A stretch of 14,079 nucleotides of DNA from Candidatus Peribacteraceae bacterium (GTDB lineage Bacteria > Patescibacteriota > Gracilibacteria > Peribacterales > Peribacteraceae), in assembly GCA_018062585.1 (NCBI GenBank), contig JAGORY010000027.1:1-14079 (forward strand). The letters run 5' to 3'. The notes beneath the pieces were generated by a model that made no database searches, was not told the DNA's origin, and saw only the letters and a program-made list of their open reading frames with translations. Positions 1-6,684 of the stretch are shown here, piece by piece; within the stretch, counting starts at the first letter, position 1; every line of letters starts with the position of its first letter. The position numbers and the translations under genes are program-made.

Positions 1-340
1 GGATGATCGAGAAGCTCGAGGTCTCGTGTTCGACGACCGTTGCCGAGGTGACACTCACTCCTTCTTCTTTCATCGTCCTCAGAAGTTTTTCGCCCCACTG
101 GTCCGAGCCGACGACACCGCAGAAGCCAGCACTGATGCCGAGTCTCGAGAGTCCGATGGCGGTATTGCAGGCGCCACCACCGCACGTTTCGGTCACACGT
201 TTCACGCGGAGTTTGCCGCCGGCTGCGAGCACGATGTTGTCCTCCTGTTTCTTGGCGCTCTCGTCCATCGTCAAAAAAAGATCATACGTTGCGCCTCCAA
301 TGGAGAGCGATGTCCGTGAAGATGAAAGCGGGGACGTCAT
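1..340 (-). CDS. PfkB-family carbohydrate kinase, N-terminal part (runs off the window)
   Basis: Translating the minus strand from the ATG at 340 gives 113 residues that remain open to the window edge, so the C-terminal catalytic half is missing. Residues 12-23 (SLSIGGATYDLF) are the first beta strand and Gly-Gly of the ribokinase fold. Residues 53-68 (CGGGACNTAIGLSRLG) match the glycine-rich substrate-binding signature of the PfkB/ribokinase family, and residues 75-91 (GVVGSDQWGEKLLRTMK) continue the typical pattern. Family members phosphorylate sugars or nucleosides with ATP in the cytoplasm. The exact substrate cannot be told from this half. The start lies 6 bp after the stop of the surface-protein gene on the same strand, so the two are probably co-transcribed. 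No Shine-Dalgarno motif is visible. Family assignment is firm; function beyond 'sugar or nucleoside kinase' is open. Confidence 0.85.
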   Translation of the reverse strand, partial: MTSPLSSSRTSLSIGGATYDLFLTMDESAKKQEDNIVLAAGGKLRVKRVTETCGGGACNTAIGLSRLGISAGFCGVVGSDQWGEKLLRTMKEEGVSVTSATVVEHETSSFSII

Positions 341-346
341 GGTTTT

Positions 347-2749
347 TCAGGAATGGTAACGTTCCTGCATGACGCTCAGGAACTCGTGCATGAGCTTGCG
401 CTGTTTGCTGTGACTGCGGTACAGGAATCCTCCGACGATCGCGGTGATGAGAAGGAGCGCGCCGACCATCGAGGGGATGCCGCTAGCGGGAGTGAACGGA
501 ACGTCGGGAATGTACGGTGGCGGGGGAAGCGGCAGATTTGCTCCAGGATGGAGAGTACCGATGATGTCCGAAGGAACCGGATCGTCCACGCCTGGTGTGA
601 AGCCGCTGCCGCTCGGTGTGCCCTGCGTCACGGCGGAAAATTCGTTCATACTCTTTCCGGTGACGTCGACGGGGGTGATCTTCAACTCGTACGTTATATC
701 GTTGAGGAGATCTCTGAGCATGAACGAATTGGCCTGACCGTTGATCGTGCGCTTCTCGATGTATTCGCCGGGCTGTGTGCCGTATTCGAGAATCACATGG
801 TCGAGTGGCGTGTCCTTGAGTCCGCTCCATTCAAGGAACAGGCTGTCTTTTCCGGACGTCGCCGTGAAGTGCATGCCGAGAGGGGAGGCGCTTGCGACTT
901 CGCTTTTCTCGGGGCTTTCCTGACCTTCGGTGCTCACCATCGTCAGCGAGAACTGATACGTCTCGCCGAGCGGCAGATCCTCGATGACCGCCGAGGTTAC
1001 CGGTTTCTTCGTCGAGATACTGTAGAGATAGTTGCCGGGATCTTTTTCGTTTGCGATGTAGATCGTGTACTCAGCGACCGGAGCCGTCTTGATGGCATCC
1101 CACGAGAGTGCGACTTTGAGAGGCTGGCTTTCGGCGCTGACGCCTGTGACCCTTGGTAGTTGCTTCGGTTTCACGGTCCACTTCGTGAGCATCGTGGAGG
1201 CGTTGCCGACCGAGTCAGTGGCGGTCACCGTGATGTCGTACGTTCCAGCTTCCCTCGGCGCGATCATCGGCGACATGTACGAGGTGCCACTACCTGCAAG
1301 CGTCAGGGTGTTTCCGTTGAACTCGGCGGTTACGGATGTGAGTTCGGCCTCGGACTTCACAGTGATCTCCGCGTAGTCTTCGGTCTTACCTTCGGGAGGA
1401 TTGATCGACATGGTGTCGATTTTCGGCGCTTCGTTATCAATGATCAGGTGCACAGGTTTGGATTCCATCGTGCCGTTCTCGCTCGTGACAAACAGTGTCA
1501 CTTCCTTGTTTTCCGGATGGAGCGGAACGTCGATACGGAAGACGCCTTCTGCATCCGTTTCGCCATCGATGGTATCGAGGCCTCCTTTCACTTTCAGGTT
1601 TACAAGGCTTGGCGCCGTGCCTTGCAGCCTGACTGTTGATCCTTTGATATGAGAGCGGTCGGGTGGATCTTTGATCATGATCGATTCGCTTCCCGCGGTA
1701 CCGTCACGCGTCACGTTGAGCGTAATCGTGCCCTTGACGCTGGGGTCCAGCTTGTCGTAGACGGTGATGGTCTGTAGGCCGCCTTTGCGCAGAACGAAAA
1801 TGAGAGAAACGTTACGCTGGCCTTGGTCCACGCTGCGCATATCGATACGTCCCTCGTCGGGTGTGTTCGGATCTTCACCTTTTTTCGGAAGCTCGGCGTC
1901 GGGGTCGGAACTTTCAACAGCGAGTGTGCCGATGTAACCGCGCACGAGCGAGTTACCATTCATGGCGCGGATGTTCATGCTGAAGAGTTCATTCGCTTTC
2001 ACTTGCGTGACGTTCTGCGGGAGCGACAGTTCGAACCGGTCCACGACGGTGCTTGCGAGATCACCGCTGAGATCGCCTTCGAAGAGTTGTGCCCTGAGCG
2101 GATTCGCTGGTGCGCTACCGACACTCACGTCGGCGCGAAGCTTGAGCTGCCTAGCACTCACGATGTCGTACGGAATGAGCGTCATCGTTCCGGCTGCCGT
2201 GGCGCGTACGGTCCAGATCATGCGGCCCTTGTCGTCGGTCTGCTCCGCAAGAGCGTTCACTTCGTCCGAGGCACGGCTCGAGATGAGGGCAACCGGACGA
2301 CCAGCAACTGGATTGTCGTACTTGTCACGAAGAATGGCCGTGACTGTCACCGCGTCCTCGCCATTCGGACGCACCGAGAGCGGCGAAGCACTGAGCGTCG
2401 AATGATTGTCATCCGCGCGGTCGGCGATGACGGTGAACGTCGTCGATGTTCCTGCTGCCGTCACGTCGTAACGACCGGCGGTGAAGGTGTACTTAGAAGC
2501 GATGAGCGTCACCGCGTTTCCGGATCCGTCGAGTGAGAGCTGCTGCGTATATGACGTACCACCGGGGCCATGGAGTGAGAGCGTTGTCGCTCCGGTGCCG
2601 GCGCAGTTACTGATCGTGACCTGTGTGCCGAGTCCGGCCACGGTATCAAGCGCGGAGACGGTGCAGACACCTGCTGCGATTGCATGCAGGGGCAGCTGCC
2701 CCAGAAGGAGCATTGCAAGCGACAAGGCGGAGAGTCGGTTTTTGTTCAT
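347..2749 (-). CDS. Secreted, membrane-anchored surface protein with Ig-like and fibronectin type III domains
   Basis: This is an 800-residue protein if it starts at the ATG at 2749. The ATG 12 bp upstream at 2761 is disfavoured because it overlaps the -10 box. Numbering from 2749, residues 1-27 form a signal peptide (MNKNRLSAL, hydrophobic core, HAIAA). Residues about 120-205 resemble an invasin-type bacterial Ig-like domain (DKYDNPVAGRPVALI). Residues about 360-530 look like two more beta-sandwich modules. Residues about 534-712 are two fibronectin type III repeats (LSWDAI, EYTIYIAN; LEWSGL, YELKITPVDV). A proline-rich stretch (PLPPPPYIPDVP) is followed by one transmembrane helix at about 759-777 and a short basic cytoplasmic tail. 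It should therefore sit in the membrane with a long extracellular beta-rich stalk, probably for adhesion or cell-envelope architecture. No enzyme motif is visible. It heads a probable operon with the PfkB kinase. Confidence 0.85.
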   Translation of the reverse strand: MNKNRLSALSLAMLLLGQLPLHAIAAGVCTVSALDTVAGLGTQVTISNCAGTGATTLSLHGPGGTSYTQQLSLDGSGNAVTLIASKYTFTAGRYDVTAAGTSTTFTVIADRADDNHSTLSASPLSVRPNGEDAVTVTAILRDKYDNPVAGRPVALISSRASDEVNALAEQTDDKGRMIWTVRATAAGTMTLIPYDIVSARQLKLRADVSVGSAPANPLRAQLFEGDLSGDLASTVVDRFELSLPQNVTQVKANELFSMNIRAMNGNSLVRGYIGTLAVESSDPDAELPKKGEDPNTPDEGRIDMRSVDQGQRNVSLIFVLRKGGLQTITVYDKLDPSVKGTITLNVTRDGTAGSESIMIKDPPDRSHIKGSTVRLQGTAPSLVNLKVKGGLDTIDGETDAEGVFRIDVPLHPENKEVTLFVTSENGTMESKPVHLIIDNEAPKIDTMSINPPEGKTEDYAEITVKSEAELTSVTAEFNGNTLTLAGSGTSYMSPMIAPREAGTYDITVTATDSVGNASTMLTKWTVKPKQLPRVTGVSAESQPLKVALSWDAIKTAPVAEYTIYIANEKDPGNYLYSISTKKPVTSAVIEDLPLGETYQFSLTMVSTEGQESPEKSEVASASPLGMHFTATSGKDSLFLEWSGLKDTPLDHVILEYGTQPGEYIEKRTINGQANSFMLRDLLNDITYELKITPVDVTGKSMNEFSAVTQGTPSGSGFTPGVDDPVPSDIIGTLHPGANLPLPPPPYIPDVPFTPASGIPSMVGALLLITAIVGGFLYRSHSKQRKLMHEFLSVMQERYHS

Positions 2750-2759
2750 AAATCCAAGC

Positions 2760-2788
2760 ATTATAGCAAAAATACCATCATTTGACCA
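2760..2788 (-). promoter_or_regulatory. Promoter of the surface-protein gene
   Basis: On the minus strand there is a TGGTCA -35 (2783-2788, 4 of 6), a 17-bp spacer and a perfect TATAAT -10 (2760-2765) preceded by TGC (extended -10). The -10 ends 10 nt before the ATG at 2749 and overlaps the alternative ATG at 2761, so the transcript should begin at or just before 2749. This decides the start codon. Confidence 0.7.
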
Positions 2789-2859
2789 CGGGCCTCTATA
2801 CCTCTATCTGTCATTCGCAGAGGCGTGTCAATTCCAAGTTCTGCTCTTCATTCTGCGCT

Positions 2860-2889
2860 TTGTGATTGGTTTGTGTCTCGTGATACCAT
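2860..2889 (+). promoter_or_regulatory. Possible weak promoter of the lipoprotein gene
   Basis: TTGTGA (2860-2865), an 18-bp spacer and TACCAT (2884-2889) each match the consensus at 4 of 6 positions. The -10 would end 7 nt before the ATG at 2897, in line with the -10-to-ATG spacing seen elsewhere in the window. The 147-bp gap between the two divergent start codons holds this and the surface-protein promoter. Confidence 0.35.
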
Positions 2890-2896
2890 GGTCTCC

Positions 2897-3472
2897 ATGA
2901 AGCGTTTCGTGATCGCGACCATGGCTGCAGTTCTCCTCGCAGGATGTGGTGCAGGCGGCTCAGGCGATAGTTCTGTGGCCTGTGAGCAACAATTTTGGAA
3001 TGAAATGTTCGCCGCATGTCTGCCGAAAGGTTGGCGCGTTCTTTCCACAGAAACACTCCGCCAGCTCGGCGTTCCGGAAGAAACTATCGCCGCATTTCAG
3101 TTCGATACGCCGCACGCCGGACAGCTTGATACCGTCACCGTGACACGCGAGCCGCTCTCGACCGATATGGAAACGCCCGACTACAGCCAGTCCAACCTGC
3201 TCGCGGTATCGGCGCTTCCGGATTACCGGCTCATTGATAAAGAGACGGTGTACATCGACGGAAAGCAGTCCGCGCTCCACGTGTTCAGTGCGCGTCCGAG
3301 CGCCGATCAGCCGATCCGCAGGTACTACCAGATTTCGGCGTCGCAGGACAAAACCGGATACACGTTCACGGGTTCGTTCCCGCTCTCGATTCAGGACGGT
3401 GAAGCAGAGCAGGTGAGATTTATTTTGAAGAACGTGTCGTTTAAGGATCCGAATGCGTCCGAAGAGAAGTAA
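2897..3472 (+). CDS. Predicted lipoprotein of unknown function
   Basis: The product is 191 residues. The reading frame extends upstream, but the ATG at 2897 places a classic lipoprotein signal peptide at the N-terminus: MKRF, hydrophobic core, then lipobox L14-A-G-C17. After cleavage, lipid-modified Cys17 would start a mature protein of about 175 residues, anchored to the outside of the membrane. A nearby in-frame ATG at 2888 is possible. The mature part starts with Gly/Ser (GAGGSGDSS), includes two further cysteines (in SVACEQQF and FAACLPKG) and has a mixed alpha/beta composition. I recognise no family. It is divergent from the surface protein and stands alone on the plus strand upstream of tRNA-Cys. 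Calling it a lipoprotein is well supported; function is unknown. Confidence 0.8.
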   Translation: MKRFVIATMAAVLLAGCGAGGSGDSSVACEQQFWNEMFAACLPKGWRVLSTETLRQLGVPEETIAAFQFDTPHAGQLDTVTVTREPLSTDMETPDYSQSNLLAVSALPDYRLIDKETVYIDGKQSALHVFSARPSADQPIRRYYQISASQDKTGYTFTGSFPLSIQDGEAEQVRFILKNVSFKDPNASEEK

Positions 3473-3553
3473 GTCTGTGAAGATTTCCGGATGGGTTACT
3501 TCCGGCTCGAGAAATAAAAGGCTTTGGGTCTAGTGGTCCTCGGTCTTTCTGCG

Positions 3554-3559
3554 TACAAT
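3554..3559 (+). promoter_or_regulatory. -10 box of the tRNA-Cys promoter
   Basis: TACAAT lies 12 nt before the tRNA 5' end and is followed by a GC-rich stretch (CGGCTGCGC). The tRNA-Ala gene has the same TACAAT with 11 nt to its 5' end and a GC-rich start (GCCGAGC). No good -35 hexamer is seen. Confidence 0.5.
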
Positions 3560-3571
3560 CGGCTGCGCTAC

Positions 3572-3646
3572 GGTGCCGTAGCCAAGCAGTAAGGCAGGGG
3601 ACTGCAAATCCCCCATGCGTGAGTGCGATCCTCACCGGCACCTCCA
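3572..3646 (+). tRNA. tRNA-Cys (anticodon GCA)
   Basis: A full 75-nt cloverleaf can be folded by eye. The acceptor stem is GGTGCCG with CGGCACC (7 bp). The D arm is GCC...GGC, and the anticodon stem GGGGA/TCCCC encloses loop CTGCAAA with anticodon GCA. The variable loop is 5 nt and the T stem is GTGAG/CTCAC. U73 is the discriminator expected for cysteine, and the 3' CCA is encoded. Two bases are odd. The D loop reads AAGCAGTAA, with A at the usual G18, and the T loop reads TGCGATC, with G at the usual T55, so the conserved G18-psi55 tertiary pair is absent. A run of seven T follows the CCA (3647-3653) and could serve as a terminator. Confidence 0.93.
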
Positions 3647-3666
3647 TTTTTTTCATGTAAAAAGAG

Positions 3667-3696
3667 TTGCCATAGAAGAGCAAACGGAGCTACACT
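3667..3696 (+). promoter_or_regulatory. Promoter of the first purP gene
   Basis: TTGCCA (3667-3672), an 18-bp spacer and TACACT (3691-3696) lie just downstream of tRNA-Cys. The -10 ends 13 nt before the ATG at 3710, so the leader would be only a few nucleotides. A -10 box of the same sequence precedes the second purP copy. Confidence 0.6.
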
Positions 3697-3709
3697 TCCT
3701 GAAATCCCA

Positions 3710-4789
3710 ATGACACCCGCCAAAAAAGCAGCGGCAGGCGCTTCGCGTAATCCGAAGGACTACGCAATCGCCACGATCGGAAGCCACTCGGCTCTCCAGA
3801 TCCTGAAGGGCGCCAAAGATGAAGGCGTGCCGAACATCGTCGTGTGTAAGCGCGGTACCGAAGGCGTGTACAAAAGCTTCGGCGTTGCGGATGAATTCAT
3901 CATCGTGGACGACTGGAAAGAGTGGGACAAGAAAGTGGAGCCCGTGCTTCTGAAGAAGAATGCCATCATCATTCCGCACGGTTCATTTATCTCCAATATG
4001 GGCCACGCCAAAGTGCAGGCAATGAAGACGATGTACTACGGAACGAAGGAAATCCTCGAGTGGGAATCCAATCGTACGATGGAGCGAGAGTGGCTTCTGG
4101 ATGCTGGAATCCTGATGCCGCGTGTGTTCAAAAAACCCGAGGACATCGACTGTCCGGTCATCGTGAAATTCCATGGTGCTGGTGGAGGCTTCGGGTACTT
4201 CGTCGTCCGCAACTCGGAACAATTCTACGAGGTGAAGAACCGCAAGTATCCCGACGATAACGACTTCACGATTCAGGAATACATCATCGGTGTTCCGCTC
4301 TACATTCACTACTTCTACTCGCCGGTCACAAAAGAGCTTGAGATCATGAGCTTCGACAAACGCTACGAATCCAACGCCGACTCCATCGGACGCATCAAGG
4401 CTGAAGATCAGCTCGCCGCCAAAATCCACACGAGCTACACGATCGTCGGCAACATTCCGATCGTCGTCCGTGAATCCATGCTTCCGGAATTCTTCGCGAT
4501 GGGCGAGCGTGTCATCGAGGCCAGCCGTAAGCTTTATAACACGCAGACGAAAGCGAAGCTCGCCAAAGGACTCTTCGGACCGTTTTGTCTAGAAACGATT
4601 GTCACCCGCAAACTCCAGACCTTCGTCTTCGAGATCAGCGCCCGCATCGTCGCTGGCACGAACCCGTTCATCGAGGGTTCCCCGTACACCGCACTGAAGT
4701 ACGATGTGCCGATGAGTACGGGCAGGCGTATTGCGAGGGATATCAAGCAGGCAATTGAAAGCGGCCGATTATCAGAGATATTGGGATAA
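3710..4789 (+). CDS. purP: 5-formaminoimidazole-4-carboxamide ribonucleotide synthetase (PurP, FAICAR synthetase)
   Basis: This 359-residue ATP-grasp enzyme joins formate to AICAR with ATP to give FAICAR, the penultimate step of IMP synthesis in most archaea (most bacteria use folate-dependent PurH). The start at 3710 is chosen because the upstream extension runs into tRNA-Cys and a promoter sits at 3667-3696. Diagnostic motifs are GSHS (24-27), HGSF (90-93), the ATP-grasp loop VKFHGAGGGFGYF (152-164), QEY (189-191), KRYESN (217-222), GPFCLET (290-296) and FEISARIVAGTN (307-318). These run in canonical order with the family's usual length of about 350-360. The poly-Ala/Lys N-terminus (residues 1-16) looks disordered. 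All expected glycine-loop and acidic residues are present, so this copy is probably the active enzyme. Confidence 0.9.
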   Translation: MTPAKKAAAGASRNPKDYAIATIGSHSALQILKGAKDEGVPNIVVCKRGTEGVYKSFGVADEFIIVDDWKEWDKKVEPVLLKKNAIIIPHGSFISNMGHAKVQAMKTMYYGTKEILEWESNRTMEREWLLDAGILMPRVFKKPEDIDCPVIVKFHGAGGGFGYFVVRNSEQFYEVKNRKYPDDNDFTIQEYIIGVPLYIHYFYSPVTKELEIMSFDKRYESNADSIGRIKAEDQLAAKIHTSYTIVGNIPIVVRESMLPEFFAMGERVIEASRKLYNTQTKAKLAKGLFGPFCLETIVTRKLQTFVFEISARIVAGTNPFIEGSPYTALKYDVPMSTGRRIARDIKQAIESGRLSEILG

Positions 4790-4796
4790 CTATTGC

Positions 4797-4880
4797 CGGC
4801 AGGCAGAGTGTCGTATTGAGAGGGGCATCAAAAAGGCATTTGAGACGGGGCGGGTTGCCAAAAAGAGACATAACATATAA
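4797..4880 (+). pseudogene. Decayed remnant of a purP 3' end
   Basis: Just after the purP stop, the frame starting at 4812 reads RIERGIKKAFETGRVAK and ends at a TAA (4878-4880). This aligns with the real purP C-terminus, RIARDIKQAIESGRLSE, at RI.R.IK.A.E.GR. The DNA also matches (CGTATTG.GAGGG..ATCAA), and GGCAGGC precedes both copies, with a 7-nt insertion in the second. It is in a different frame from purP and has no start. It is either a partial duplication of the neighbour or the tail of a lost third copy. The promoter of the next gene lies inside it. Confidence 0.7.
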
Positions 4881-4883
4881 AAT
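4855..4883 (+). promoter_or_regulatory. Promoter of the 126-residue unknown gene
   Basis: TTGCCA (4855-4860), a 17-bp spacer and TAAAAT (4878-4883) fit at 5 of 6 per box when a near-consensus match is allowed. An overlapping TATAAA at 4876-4881 would give a 15-bp spacer. The -10 ends 8 nt before the ATG at 4892, predicting a leaderless mRNA. Both boxes fall within the purP remnant. Confidence 0.6.
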
Positions 4884-4891
4884 GTGTTCCT

Positions 4892-5272
4892 ATGTCATTT
4901 CTTCCAGCAAGAGTTGTCCCAGTTGATGGTTTCGAGAACGCGAAGCCTGATCTCGTGAGTGCGCTGAGCGCAGCGGAAAATAATCTCGAAAAAATCTCCG
5001 AGACAGTTGTGAGATATGGAATCCGCGACATCTATCAGGCGTGTAGGGCTTTACTCTCAGCAGATCGCTTGCGTGCTTTCCATATTGCTGCAATTGCGCG
5101 AGAAGCTCAGTCCCCATTAGTCATGAATCTTGCACTTCGCGTCGCAAATCATCACCCGTATTATGGCAATAATGAACGTGCGGCGCTGAGAGAACTTCAG
5201 AGGGAAATGCAGGGTGTGAAACCACAGACGGACGGACGCAATGTTTCGTTTCATAGAACGCGGAAGAAGTAG
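4892..5272 (+). CDS. Hypothetical protein between the two purP copies
   Basis: The product is 126 residues, predicted to be soluble and largely helical, with no signal peptide or membrane segment. It is rich in Ala, Arg and Leu (IYQACRALLSADRLRAF, ERAALRELQREM) with a basic C-terminus (FHRTRKK). Two His-rich spots stand out (VANHHPYYGNN, VSFHRTRKK). I recognise no family. The start is supported by a promoter whose -10 ends 8 nt upstream. It is sandwiched between two purP paralogs on the same strand, 43 bp from the next gene, but has its own promoter, so a role in purine metabolism is only a guess. Reality of the gene is likely because frame, promoter and position agree. Confidence 0.7.
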   Translation: MSFLPARVVPVDGFENAKPDLVSALSAAENNLEKISETVVRYGIRDIYQACRALLSADRLRAFHIAAIAREAQSPLVMNLALRVANHHPYYGNNERAALRELQREMQGVKPQTDGRNVSFHRTRKK

Positions 5273-5300
5273 AGGATTCGTGCATACACTCATTCTTCGC

Positions 5301-5306
5301 TACACT
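5301..5306 (+). promoter_or_regulatory. -10 box of the second purP copy
   Basis: TACACT ends 8 nt before the ATG at 5315. A second TACACT lies 16 bp upstream (5285-5290). No clear -35 hexamer is present. The first purP has the same -10 in the shared context GCTACACTT. Confidence 0.45.
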
Positions 5307-5314
5307 TATCCGCA

Positions 5315-6448
5315 ATGAATACGGACGCTTTACTCAAAGGCTACGATCTCACAAAGCTCACGGTCGGCGTGCTCGGCGGGCACAGCGCCCTCGACGTCTG
5401 TCATGGTGCCAAGCAGTTCGGATTCGCAACGGTTGCGGTCGCTAGAAAAGGAAGAGAGAAAACGTACGCCAAATATTTGAAAACCCGTGAAGACAGGGGA
5501 TGTGTCGATGAGACGATCGTTGTCGACGGTTTTTCGGACGTTCTCACAAAAAACATTCAGGACAAACTCAGAGCGATGAACACCGTGTTCGTTCACAACC
5601 GCTACTTCTGGGTGTACTTCGATGATTTCTCGAAAGTTGAGAATGACTTCAGTGTTCCAATCTTTGGTTCCCGCACGCTTCTGAAGCTCGAAGAGCGGGA
5701 TCAGCCGTTCAATCAGTACGATCTTCTCCACAAGGCTGGCATCCGCACGCCGAAGATCTTCAAGAATGCACACGAGATTGATCGGCCGGTACTTGTGAAG
5801 GCGGCTGAGGCGACACGTGGCTACGAGCGCGCTTTCTTTATTGCTACCAGCTCTCAGAGTTATGAGGCAACGGGTTTAGCACTGGAGAAAGAGGGTAAGG
5901 TGACCAATGCGTGGAGAGAGGCAACGATTGAAGAATTTGTTGTTGGGGCGCCTGTGAACTTCAATTTCTTCTATTCCCCGCTGACGAAGGAGCTGGAGCT
6001 TCTCGGGACTGACACACGTCGTCAGACAAACCTCGATGGTTTCCTGAGGATGACTGCTGAACAGCAAATTGCAGCAGGTAAAAATATTCCACTCAAGATG
6101 ATCGAGACCGGACACATTGCCTGCACGGTGAAAGAGTCGATTCTTGAAAAAGCCTATGACCTTGGCGAGAAATTCGTGGCGGCTTGCAAAACATTGCCCA
6201 AAGATCTGGATCCTTCAGGTAAAGGCATCATCGGTCCTTTTGCCCTGCAGGGAGCGGTTGTCGCCGAAGAGGGGAAAGAGGACATCGTCATTTTTGATGT
6301 CTCACTCCGGATTCCCGGTTCACCTGGTACTGCAGCTACTCCGTACTCCGGCTACCTCTACGGCAATTCCATGAGCGTCGGTGAACGTGTCGGCATGGAG
6401 ATCCGCAACGCGGTCGAACAAAAGCGCTTGGGTGAGATCGTCACCTGA
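5315..6448 (+). CDS. PurP-like ATP-grasp paralog, divergent
   Basis: This 377-residue protein is homologous to PurP along its whole length. It has GGHSALDVCHGAK (21-33), FGSRTLLKLEERD (117-129), RPVLVK (157-162), DTRRQTNLDGFLR (233-245), GIIGPFALQ (304-312) and a C-terminal SVGERVGMEI helix. Several positions that define PurP differ. HGSF becomes HNRY (94-97). The glycine-rich ATP loop FHGAGGGFG becomes AAEATRGYE (163-171). CLET becomes ALQG, replacing the Glu by Gln312. FEISARIVAGTN becomes FDVSLRIPGSPGT (327-339). The frame is intact and the fold elements are kept, so it is unlikely to be a pseudogene. It may use a different substrate, be a non-catalytic partner of the first PurP, or be a PurP2-type copy as some archaea have. 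The start follows a -10 box 8 nt upstream. Confidence 0.8.
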   Translation: MNTDALLKGYDLTKLTVGVLGGHSALDVCHGAKQFGFATVAVARKGREKTYAKYLKTREDRGCVDETIVVDGFSDVLTKNIQDKLRAMNTVFVHNRYFWVYFDDFSKVENDFSVPIFGSRTLLKLEERDQPFNQYDLLHKAGIRTPKIFKNAHEIDRPVLVKAAEATRGYERAFFIATSSQSYEATGLALEKEGKVTNAWREATIEEFVVGAPVNFNFFYSPLTKELELLGTDTRRQTNLDGFLRMTAEQQIAAGKNIPLKMIETGHIACTVKESILEKAYDLGEKFVAACKTLPKDLDPSGKGIIGPFALQGAVVAEEGKEDIVIFDVSLRIPGSPGTAATPYSGYLYGNSMSVGERVGMEIRNAVEQKRLGEIVT

Positions 6449-6473
6449 GGCATCGTTTGGTTTTTGTCGCTCG

Positions 6474-6656
6474 TTAGTTTTTGATACAGCTCTCGTCGAC
6501 GAGGTGGTAGCCTGCGGTGCAGCCGCTTGCGATCAGGGATCCCCGTGTTTGGTTCGTGCTGTATGCATACGCGAGACTCGTGACGAGCATTACGGCCGAT
6601 GCGACGAGGAATATTTTCTCGTTCGTCGTGGGCTTCGATGTCAGTGCGGTATCCAT
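6474..6656 (-). CDS. Small single-pass membrane protein with C-terminal cysteine pair
   Basis: The product is 60 residues from the ATG at 6656. The frame extends further upstream but overlaps the preceding gene, whereas this start puts one transmembrane helix (residues about 15-31, IFLVASAVMLVTSLAYA) near the N-terminus. The outer part is short and ends GCTAGYHLVDESCIKN, with Cys46 and Cys57 able to form one disulfide. It follows the 107-residue Cys-rich gene by 28 bp on the same strand, with the same layout (short cytoplasmic N-terminus, one helix, cysteine-containing outer tail), so the two probably act together at the cell surface. No family recognised. It converges with the second purP copy, 25 bp away. 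Confidence 0.65.
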   Translation of the reverse strand: MDTALTSKPTTNEKIFLVASAVMLVTSLAYAYSTNQTRGSLIASGCTAGYHLVDESCIKN

Positions 6657-6684
6657 ATAAAAATGGGTAGGGAAATGAATGCGA

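Noticed and set aside
353..1159. Long plus-strand open frames opposite the surface protein
   Set aside because: They are antisense shadows of a high-quality coding region, with arginine-rich random-looking composition and no start signals.
3488..3506. Hairpin CCGGA...TCCGG after the lipoprotein gene as a terminator
   Set aside because: Five base pairs with a 9-nt loop and no following T run.
3623..3709. N-terminal extension of purP from the ATG at 3623
   Set aside because: It begins inside tRNA-Cys and the residues do not resemble any PurP; the promoter at 3667-3696 lies downstream of that start.
5315..6448. Second purP copy as a pseudogene
   Set aside because: The frame is intact over 377 codons with most structural motifs kept and a promoter in place.
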